A stretch of DNA of 64,000 nt from Bombus terrestris (Eukaryota; Arthropoda; Insecta; Hymenoptera; Apidae), in contig NC_063285.1 in the NCBI RefSeq assembly GCF_910591885.1, positions 5,985,395 through 6,049,394 of the forward strand, in the 5' to 3' direction. The notes under the pieces were generated by a model, which ran no database searches, was not told the DNA's origin, and saw nothing but the letters and a program-made list of their open reading frames with translations. This document shows positions 55,795 to 64,000 of this stretch, in pieces. Both the position numbers and the translations under genes were made by a program. Position 1 is the first letter of the stretch, and every line of letters starts with the position of its first letter.

Positions 55795-56728
55795 TGTCGG
55801 ATTAGGGTCAGGATTATGGAGAGGGGCGTTTGATGAGTTCTCATTACAATTAGCCATTGCCGTGATACAATAAAGAGTTTACTAGCACAGGCTTATCAAC
55901 AAGATTAGGCACTCGTAGCACTAGTGATAATGACCTTAGGTTCGAAACGAATCCGCGGTCACGGGATGATAAACGTATGTTCTCGCACAGTTCAAGTCTA
56001 ACTCTTTGTTAACTAGATGTGAGGTATTCACTGGTTGTAAGGTGGTACTGTCATTCGTCGATGAGATCGTACGAAAGAATGAATCTCCGTCTCGATGATG
56101 CCGTCGAGGAAAACTATAATGGGTGTGTCTAAGGACATGAGATCCTCGGATTCGTCAACGAATGCTTTCGTTCCAAAAGGTGAGGGAAATTAGCGCTGTT
56201 GCTAATTGGTCGATCTCCATATCGGCGTTTTGAAAGAGATGCTGGCCGCCCTTGAGGGGAGGTTGTTGACGGGGGGCATCGTTCGTGGAAGATAGGTTTC
56301 TCTTATCTTCCCGTAGTTGCAACAAAGTCTATTTGAAGGACTTCGCTTGACTAAATCTTAAGATCTATAGCGGGTCCTCACGTTAGCTAAACATACACTA
56401 CAAAGGCATGCCGACACCCGGCGATCATCTTACCCGGAGAACAAAATCTGCGTGTGGCGGGCCGCGGGATAGAAACTATTGAAGTATTTACTGCCACGTG
56501 TCGCTACGGCTATTTCTTTTAAGGAGAGGTATAGAGTTACTCTGTGCCTTTGTTAGATAAAACGTTCATCCCTTTGACCGCGGCTACGTTCGGCGACTGA
56601 TTGTCGCCTCGAGCCCAAGCTCATGATCATAAATCTCGAATAGTCGGAGCGGCATTTGTTTAATCTAAGTTACAACGTTACGGTATTCCCGCGAATCCAG
56701 GGAGGGGTTCCGGTGTTCTTTCATCTCC

Positions 56729-56732
<4 letters not shown>
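55795..56732. repeat. Solo LTR, TGTCGG family, copy 3
   Basis: 938 bp, TGTCGGATTAGGGTCAGG to TTTCATCTCCGACA, flanked by TATA in AT repeats, same orientation as copy 1. Shared blocks include GTTCATCCCTTTGACCGCGG and GGTTCCGGTGTTCTTTCATC. Confidence 0.85.
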
Positions 56733-56759
<27 letters not shown>

Positions 56760-58085
56760 GGTGATATCATATACAAAAGATCTTCAGAATCCTTTCAAGA
56801 CCTTTTAAGACCTTCATGTCAGTTTCATTTTTAAGTGAAATGTCTTATATTCCAATTTCATAAAATGTTGAATAATGAATATAAAAGTACTTCATTAGAT
56901 TAATTGTAAAATTCAGTGTTACTAAGATTCCTTCTATCTTTCTTTACAGAAAGATTAATTTTATTAGTGTTTTTTAGATGTGTATGTGTGCATATATTGT
57001 TTATCGTAATGAGACTTGTAATTTAGTACAACCTTTGCTTAGATAATTACACGTTTAATATTTTAGATACAAACAAACAGTAAATAGTGACTATTACAAA
57101 CAGCAGTGTTAGATTGTTGGCGTTATTCTTACAAGAATATTGATATTGAGACACTGTGAAAGTCTAAACCACACATATTTTTCATACCAGAAACACAATT
57201 TTTTGGCCTGCTCGAACCTTACAATTGTTATTTTTGGATGTTTTGTTGGGTAGTATATCAGTAACACTGCAAAATATAATAGAAATATTTCACAATGCAA
57301 GTAATAAATTCGACAAACTCAAATGTATGAGGAATTATTTTCAATATAATCCCTATTCTATTGAAGTCAGACATGAAAGTTATATCCCTTGACAACACAA
57401 ATTGTACAGAGCGTTTAACATTTTCGCCTACAAAGAAACTATTACAACAAAGTATGTCTTCCTCCTAATTTTTTGTAAATAATTTTTATTCTTCTCTTAT
57501 TATTTGAAACAATAAAAATGAAGTGAACAGAGTTGGAGGAATACCTTGTATAATACTTACAGCAGCTACAATATCTACATAAATTTTAAAACATTTATCC
57601 TATTTAATATTTTTTAAATTTAAGTGACACAATCTTAAACTTAATAATTGTCAATTGTATGAATTTAAAAGTTGTGTTCATGTGTTACAAAGCCTAAAAA
57701 ACACAAAGAGTAACATGCAGTTTTGTAACAAAATTTTAACTGAAATCTTTTACGCAAACATTCTATGAAGATAAAAAGAACAGTACATATTTTCCTAAGA
57801 CTTCTGTTATATGATTTTTTGCTGTCATATCCCAATTTGTTATAAGTTTCAAACATAATAATGATGAATGCATATAATTCTGTTCATATTCAATTGTCAG
57901 TAGTCGTTGAAATCCATGATTGTTTTCCAGATTGGGGTTAGGTTATATAAACTTTTATATGAATAATCTAATATAAAAAAAGAATATTTATATGTATCTA
58001 ATGTTGATATTGACAAGATTTTATGTAATTATTCTATTATACGTATACAATTAGCGATATTTAATTTTATAACTAAATGTATACA
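56733..58085. other. AT-rich intergenic region
   Basis: Long (AT)n at 56733-56759. Minus frames at 57109-57300 and 57665-57856 are open but match nothing I recognise. Confidence 0.4.
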
Positions 58086-58229
58086 CGTATTCGTATTGAC
58101 TCCTGCTCGGACAGCCGAGGAGGACGGACGTGTCTAGACGGTCGTCCTCTCCAGGTATAAGTGAATAGTGAAAAAGTGCTCCAAAGTAATAGTGCTGCAA
58201 AGTGATAGTGAGGAGGAAATAAAATAACA

Positions 58230-59585
58230 ATGCAGATACCAACAATAAACATAGCAACAAAAGGAGAAACATATTATATAAAAACCAAACAAACTAACAT
58301 GGAGACAGAAGAAACAAAAGAGCATCGGGGACAGGAAGATAGCAATTCAGAACATGAAAGATACTACCAGGATGAAAGCTGGAAGCCAGAGAAGGCTAGC
58401 AAAAAACGTAAAACAACCACAGACACAAGTGCCATAGGAAACCCAGTCACAGAAAAGCAGCGATGGCTGCAAGAATTACCACTAAGTAACTCCTTCAACT
58501 CACTAACTGAAGAAATAGACGCTGACCCCGTAAGTAAAACCACTATCCAAACAAACCATATTACAAAACCACCACCAATCTTTGTCGAGGCCCAAATAAT
58601 AGACCCGCTCATTGATCTACTAAATAATCTAGAAGAGAAAAACAATTACACAATAAAGCAAACAAAATTGGATCAAGTAAAAATTCAAACAAACACACCA
58701 GAATCATTTAGGAAAGTTATAAAAGCATTAAAAGAAAAAAATGCTATCTACCACACGTACCAGCTTAAAACTGAACGGAGCTATAAAATTGTCATAAGAG
58801 GATTGCATCCTAAAACCAACGTACATAAACTAAGCGATGAGTTAGCTAAAATTGGACATCAAACAAGAACAATAAACAATATAACAAGATTCGACACAAA
58901 GCAACCACTACCACTATTCTTAATAGAACTTGAACCCAGAATCAATAACAAGGAAGTATATGATATCAAACAAATACTAAACACAATAGTAACAGTCGAA
59001 CCACCACGACACAAAAAAGATATACCTCAATGCATGCGGTGTCAACAATACGGACACACTAAAAACTACTGCAACAGAAGCCCAGCCTGCGTCAAGTGCG
59101 CAAAAAATCACTTAACTGCACACTGCCCATATTCAGGAAAAATAGAAAAAGTTAAATGCTTCAACTGTAACGGTAACCACCCAGCCAGCTATAAAGGCTG
59201 TGAAGTAAGAAAACAACTACAACGAAAACTGTTCCCGCCCCTACGAAGCAGGACAAGCACTAACACACAAGCCCATCATGACAGCACAAAACCTGAAATA
59301 TTACCAAATACAGAGCAAGCAATAAACACCAAACCTATCAGCACCAACACCATTGGTGGTCTAAGCTATGCTCAAGTAACCAGCCAACCAACACACACAC
59401 ATAACCAATACCACAGCAATAGTAACAACGACACTGCAGAAATCAAAGAACTGCTCAAACAATCCATAAAGAACACCGAAATGCTAACCAGAATGATAAG
59501 CGAACAAAACGCAGTACTCAAACAGCAAACCCAACAAATCACAGTCATGCTACAACTACTTACAAACGTGCTAGGTAAAAAATAA
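58230..59585 (+). CDS. Jockey A ORF1: Gag-like RNA-binding protein, 451 aa, intact frame
   Basis: The only long retrotransposon ORF in the window without a break. N-terminal charged region, then PPPIFVEAQIIDPLIDLLNN, an RNA-binding-like domain NAIYHTYQLKTERSYKIVIR (residues about 170-190), and three zinc knuckles: CMRCQQYGHTKNYC, CVKCAKNHLTAHC and CFNCNGNHPASYKGC (about 265-330). A Gln-rich coiled tail (about 415-450) ends in LLQLLTNVLGKK. In Jockey elements ORF1 coats the RNA. ATG 58230 could be early: METEETKEHRGQEDS, 22 codons on, looks more like family starts. Confidence 0.85.
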   Translation: MQIPTINIATKGETYYIKTKQTNMETEETKEHRGQEDSNSEHERYYQDESWKPEKASKKRKTTTDTSAIGNPVTEKQRWLQELPLSNSFNSLTEEIDADPVSKTTIQTNHITKPPPIFVEAQIIDPLIDLLNNLEEKNNYTIKQTKLDQVKIQTNTPESFRKVIKALKEKNAIYHTYQLKTERSYKIVIRGLHPKTNVHKLSDELAKIGHQTRTINNITRFDTKQPLPLFLIELEPRINNKEVYDIKQILNTIVTVEPPRHKKDIPQCMRCQQYGHTKNYCNRSPACVKCAKNHLTAHCPYSGKIEKVKCFNCNGNHPASYKGCEVRKQLQRKLFPPLRSRTSTNTQAHHDSTKPEILPNTEQAINTKPISTNTIGGLSYAQVTSQPTHTHNQYHSNSNNDTAEIKELLKQSIKNTEMLTRMISEQNAVLKQQTQQITVMLQLLTNVLGKK

Positions 59586-59587
59586 AA

Positions 59588-62280
59588 ACGGACACGCTAA
59601 AAACAGCAGCCTGGAACTCAAACGGCCTACAACAACGGGCCCCTGAAATTAAAACATTCATATACAATAACAATAAAGACATACTACTTGTCTCAAAAAC
59701 ACATTTCACTACAAAAAGCTACATGAAAATACCATACTACACGATATATGATACCAAACACCCCTCACGAAAAGCTCACGGAGGGACAGCAGTGATAGTC
59801 AGAAACGATATCAAACATTATCTACACAGCCAAGTTAACAAAGAATATTTACAAGCAACCACTGTTACAGTTCAAACTAGCAGCAACTACTTCCAGTTGT
59901 CAGCAGTATACGTGCCTCCGCGACACAAAATAACAACACAAATGTGGGAAGAATACTTCCAGGACCTAGGGGACAAGTACATCGCAGCGGGAGACTACAA
60001 CTCAAAGCACACGCTCTGGGGATCAAGAAACATTACACCTCGAGGTAGAACACTGGAAAAATACATTAGAAATAATAACCTCAATATATTATCCACAGGA
60101 ACACCGACACATTGGCCGACTGACCTGAACAAAAAACCAGATCTTCTGGACTTTGCAGTTACAAGGGGACTAAACACAAATAAACTAAAAATAACACCCA
60201 ACCTCGAGCTCAGCTCCGATCATACACCCATAATAATTGAATACAGAAACAAACCAATTCACTATAGCAAACCAGAAACACTATGCAATAAAACCACCAA
60301 TTGTCAAACTTTCAAAGAAATAATAGAAAGCAAAATAAACTGCAACATCCCGCTAAAAACTCCTGAACACATAGAACAGGCAGTAGCAACATTGACAGCA
60401 ACTATTCAAGAAGCAGCAAGGACTACCACTACATCCGAACCAACCAGCAGACAAACAATAACAATCCCGCAAGAAATACTCGACAAAATCAAAGAAAAAA
60501 GAAAAGCAAAAGCAAAATGGCAAAAATACAGAACCCGAGAAAACAAAAAACACTTAAACAAACTTGCAAAGGAAATAAAAAACAAAATAAAGGAGCACAA
60601 CGATAACGAATTCGCAAAGTTCATAGGGACACTCTCCACACACGAGAACACCAACTATTCACTATGGAAAGCCACGAAAAAAATAAGGAAGCCAATAATA
60701 CCCGTCCCGGCAATCAGAAAAGCAGATAACACATGGGCAAGAAGCAACGAAGAACAAGCTGAAGAATTCTCCAACCACCTCTACAACACATTCACACCAC
60801 ACATTACCAACAACAGCAACCTCAAAAGTCATACGGAGGAGGATCCACAAATCACTAGTACCTCAACTGACAAGCAATACACCATACCTAAAACATCAGC
60901 ACAAGAAATTAGAAACATAATTGATAAAACAAAAGCAACAAAGCGCCAGGAATCGACCTAATTAATGGTAAAATCTTAAAAAACCTTCCGCCAAAAGCAA
61001 TAAGACTAATAACAGTAATATTCAACGCAATTCTAAGAATTCAATACTTCCCCAAACCATGGAAATTAGCACAGATCAAAATGCTACATAAACCAGGCAA
61101 AGACCCGCACCAAACTGCATCTTACAGACCAATATCACTGCTTCCAGTATTTTCCAAAATACTGGAAAAGATAATATACGACCGCATAAAACCAATAATA
61201 GAGACAAAAAAACTAATACCGGATCACCAATTTGGTTTCAGAAACAAACACTCCACGATAGAGCAAATGCACAGGCTTATAAACGAAGTAATAGTAGCAC
61301 TAGAAAACAAGGAATACTGCACAGCCCTCTTCATAGACATAGAGAAAGCATTCGATAAAATTAACCATGAAAGTCTACTACAAACAATTAGGAAACAATT
61401 CCGGGAGCAAATACACCACTTAATAAAATCCTACCTAAGCTGCAGAACCTTCGTAATAAAAATCAAGGACACACATTCTCAAGTTAAAGACATCAAGGCC
61501 GGGGTACCACAAGGAAGCGTCCTAGGCCCAATACTATACACATTATACACGGCGAACATACCAACAACTACCAACAGCACAGTATTGACATTCGCGGACG
61601 ACACAGCTATACTAGTCAGGCATACTAACCCAGAAACGGCAGTCAAAATACTACAAGAACACATCGTAAAAATAGAAAATTCGCTACAAGAAAAACAAAT
61701 AAAAGCAAACCCCAATAAATGCAACCATATTACATTCACGCTACGGAAAAAGACACCACCAAACATCCTATTGAACGGCACGCATATAAGGCAAACAAAG
61801 CATGTCAAATACCTAGGACTCCACTTAGATCAAAAACTCACCTGGAAACTACACATCAAATCAATAGTAGAAAAAAAACAGAAAACAAGAAGACAAATGC
61901 ATTGGCTAACAAGCCGAAAATCCAAACTAAGCACAGAAAACAAGTTAAAAATATATAAAACGATCATAAAACCAATCTGGACGTACGGAATACCACTATG
62001 GGGGACGGCAGCAATGAGCCATATAAACAAAATAGAGGTAATACAGGCTAAAATCCTCAGGACAATAGTAAACGGACCTTGGTACGTCAGAAACGAAGAT
62101 ATACGAAGGGACCTGGGAATGCCAACGGTCAAGGAAGAAATCAACAGATACTCCGAGAAATACAAATTAAGAATAGCAACACACATAAACCGGCTAGCTG
62201 CGGAAACATACAAAATCACAAATATGGACAGAAGACTAAAAAGGAAGCACCCAGCAGACCTTATAAAGGACATAACCTAA
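59588..62280 (+). pseudogene. Jockey A ORF2: endonuclease and reverse transcriptase
   Basis: The start codon position reads ACG (TLKTAAWNSNGLQQR follows). Endonuclease: LVSKTHF (Glu to Lys), YIAAGDYNSKHTLWGS, SSDHTPIIIEY. Linker, then a frameshift at KATK/APGID near 60945. RT: YRPISLLPVFSKILEKII, QFGFRNKHSTIEQMHR, FIDIEKAFDKINHES, VPQGSVLGPILYT, FADD near 61590-61605, then WTYGIPLWGTAAMSH. Length and order are normal for Jockey ORF2. Confidence 0.9.
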
Positions 62281-62408
62281 GAAACACGAGGATGGTACCC
62301 CGCTGGGGGTAGCCACCAGCATGCTAATTTAACCGTTAAAAAATTCCACCAAATGTCCAAATTGGACAAATTGTGAATTTTAATAAATAAATAAATAAAA
62401 AAAAAATA

Positions 62409-63420
62409 TGGACATATAAATCCACAAGGGGCAAAATATATCTCATGTTGTCAAATAAAACCAAGTTGTCAAAAGATCATCAGGACACGACGCCAACAAA
62501 GGTGCCACTGTGCCCACTTGGGTGGAAAACCGCCCCTTCAGCATCTTCCTTCGCACATGTTCACACACGCACGTCGATCACGTCATCTCGAACCATTCAC
62601 ATATCTTCCTCCTCTTGCGCTAAAACAAATTCACAAGTTCAAGGAAACAAACAACATGCGAAACGAGATAGAATACTAAAAACACATACTCACACAGTTC
62701 ACACAGGCGCGGACGCTTTTGTATCCATGACTCAACATAACCTGTAATCACCAAAAGAAGATATAAAAAACCCCAATAAACTAAAATACCGACATAGCGA
62801 TCGCATACTAAAAATCACTGATCGAGATTCATATAACCAAAATTCATAGCACGCCATTATGAATACAAGATAACCTCAAAATATAAAACTATATACCTTT
62901 ATAATTAAATCAAACCCTCACGATCACACTACAACGACTTCAGGTTCATTTCCCTCGAAATGATATATTAAAACTTACTATTATGTAAAAATACTTTATT
63001 GAAAGAAACAAGAAATAACGCGTGCTACACATACAAAAGCCACGGCGGAACGCCGAGATGTCCACCGCTATGGAGGGTTACAGGAGCATCGCAGATGCAA
63101 CTTCGGCAAAGACACGTTGCTACACGCGTATGGAAAGTCCTTGCAGTTTTGGCAAAACGGATTGCACGTGCCTTGATCTCATCTCTCCCATTGGCATCAG
63201 CAGGAAAGGATTCGGAAGGATTACAGACGCAACCTCGGTGAAAGACAAACCATTGCAATATCCACATTTTATCACGTATTTTGAATGTTTCCATCAGCAT
63301 CGAAAAGGTATACGAGAAATCAAGACACGGCGTGGGATGAAGCAAACAAGACATCAGCAATCATCAAAATCCACGTTCTCTCATGGAAACTCTAAAAACC
63401 TGCAGCATTGCGATTCCCAC
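62409..63420. other. Unassigned region upstream of a promoter-like block
   Basis: Moderate GC at 62450-62720 and 63020-63420. A diverged duplication, CAGATGCAACTTCGGCAAAG near 63092 and CAGACGCAACCTCGGTGAAA near 63226, lies about 134 bp apart. An open frame of 159 codons (63022-63501) is not recognisable as a protein and runs into the TATA region, so I do not call a gene. Confidence 0.4.
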
Positions 63421-63432
63421 AGGAACGAACTG

Positions 63433-63500
63433 TCACGTGACTGTCATCCCATTGGGGATGTCATTATAAAAAGCGTAATGACACAATTCAAATCAGAGTA
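63433..63500 (+). promoter_or_regulatory. Promoter-like block: E-box, CCAAT-like, TATA, initiator
   Basis: TCACGTGA palindrome (63433-63440), CCCATTGG (63448-63455, an inverted CCAAT core), TATAAAAAG (63465-63473) and TCAGA with A at 63495, 30 bp after the TATA start, the normal TATA-to-Inr spacing. The TATA sits between perfect inverted repeats TGTCATTA (63459-63466) and TAATGACA (63476-63483). The predicted transcript begins with the repeat array. Confidence 0.55.
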
Positions 63501-64000
63501 ATTGTTAGCGGTTCAAAAGAATTTAGCGAAAATAAAGAAGAGTAATCGTTATCAGTTAGAATAAAAAAATAAAGAAGAGTAATTGTTAGCGGTTCAGTTG
63601 AATAAGAGAATAATCAGAGTGAGAGTAATTGTTAGCGGTTCAGTTGAATAAGCGAATAAAGAGAATAATCAAAAGAGAGTAATTTTTAGTGGTTCAGAGA
63701 ATAATCAAAAGAGAGTAATTGTTAGCGGTTCAGTTGAATAAAGGAATAAAGAAGAGTAATTGCCATTAGTTGGTTCAGTTAGAATAATCAAAAGAGAGTA
63801 ATTGCCATTAGTTGGTTCAGTTAGAATAGAAGAATAATCAAAAGAGAGTAATTGTGATCAGTTGATTCAGTTAGAATAAGAGAATAATCGGAATAATTGA
63901 TATTAGTTGGATCGGTTCGTTTCGGTAGAATAAGCAGATAATTATTATTAGTCGTTCAATTGCATTTGAGTGAGTCTGATATCAGTTCGTTTCAGTCGAT
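63497..64000 (+). repeat. Degenerate tandem array, about eleven units of 36-58 bp
   Basis: Units begin GAGTAATTGTTAGCGGTTCA or a variant (GAGTAATTGCCATTAGTTGG) and end GAATAATCAAAA. The TAATTG core is kept while linkers vary in length. The array continues to the window edge, diverging rightwards. Confidence 0.8.

Larger units (their letters stand above)
58088..62406 (+). mobile_element. Jockey family A LINE, near full length
   Basis: 5' UTR with hairpin (GAGGACG 58120-58126 pairing CGTCCTC 58143-58149), ORF1 58230-59585, ORF2 about 59588-62280, 3' UTR with palindrome TGTCCAAATTGGACA at 62354-62368, and A-rich tail AATAAATAAATAAATAAAA to 62406. Most complete copy in the window, but ORF2 lacks its ATG (ACG), has Lys for the endonuclease Glu, and has a one-base frameshift near 60945. 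Confidence 0.9.

Noticed and set aside
63022..63501. 159-codon ORF as a gene
   Set aside because: No recognisable domain, contains an internal diverged duplication, and overlaps the TATA/Inr block; coding potential unsupported.

Overview
The window looks like insect nuclear DNA, most likely hymenopteran (ant or bee); that is inference. The basis is the mix of insect Jockey, R1, CsRn1-type Ty3/Gypsy, Ty1/copia and piggyBac-like elements, the invertebrate mitochondrial code of a nad4 insertion (TGA where Trp is conserved, AGA where Ser is expected), and one intron-containing animal gene. No bacterial operons, CRISPR arrays or phage genes are present. Nearly every long ORF is transposon-derived and almost every copy is broken.

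Layout. 0-1 kb: decayed LINE and a 5S rRNA-like remnant. 1.1-5.2 kb: minus-strand CsRn1-type Gypsy element with tRNA-Trp primer site and 5' LTR. 5.2-6.25 kb: a LINE scrap, then two copia 3' ends side by side. 6.25-10.9 kb: two Jockey family A copies head to head. 10.9-19.7 kb: Jockey C, a copia element, a copia solo LTR inside it, then Jockey B. 19.7-22.3 kb: Gypsy LTR piece, an endogenous RNA-virus replicase/helicase fragment, then a copia gag, primer site and LTR. 22.4 kb: hAT transposase tail. 23.1-30.0 kb: a piggyBac element bounded by TTAA and terminal inverted repeats, split by an R1-type LINE and a 72-bp minisatellite. 30.4-32.4 kb: Gypsy gag remnant and LTR-like DNA. 32.4-35.2 kb: mitochondrial-derived DNA mixed with LTR pieces, a piggyBac-like end and a second block of the same minisatellite. 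35.2-37.9 kb: solo LTRs, one holding about 53 perfect copies of a 9-bp repeat. 38.4-43.6 kb: an old Gypsy element with a deletion-derivative CsRn1 element inserted in its RT. 44-45 kb: RTE-like and Tc1-like scraps.

46.9-54.2 kb carries the only host gene I recognise: three minus-strand exons of GDP-D-glucose phosphorylase (GDPGP1), with matching splice phases and a histidine-rich active-site motif. Its introns hold a 131-bp tandem duplication, a piggyBac-like MITE with a copia LTR inside, LTR pieces, a piggyBac transposase fragment and a 1-kb solo LTR. I could not find the second half of the gene. 54.6-62.4 kb has another piggyBac scrap, another solo LTR and the longest Jockey A copy. The last 600 bp hold a TATA/Inr-like promoter followed by about eleven degenerate repeats built around GAGTAATTG.

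The most interesting points are the virus-like insertion between two LTR-retrotransposon fragments, the terminal repeat array behind a promoter-like block, the 72-bp minisatellite at two piggyBac-associated sites, the 9-bp array in an LTR, and a frameshift shared by two Jockey copies.
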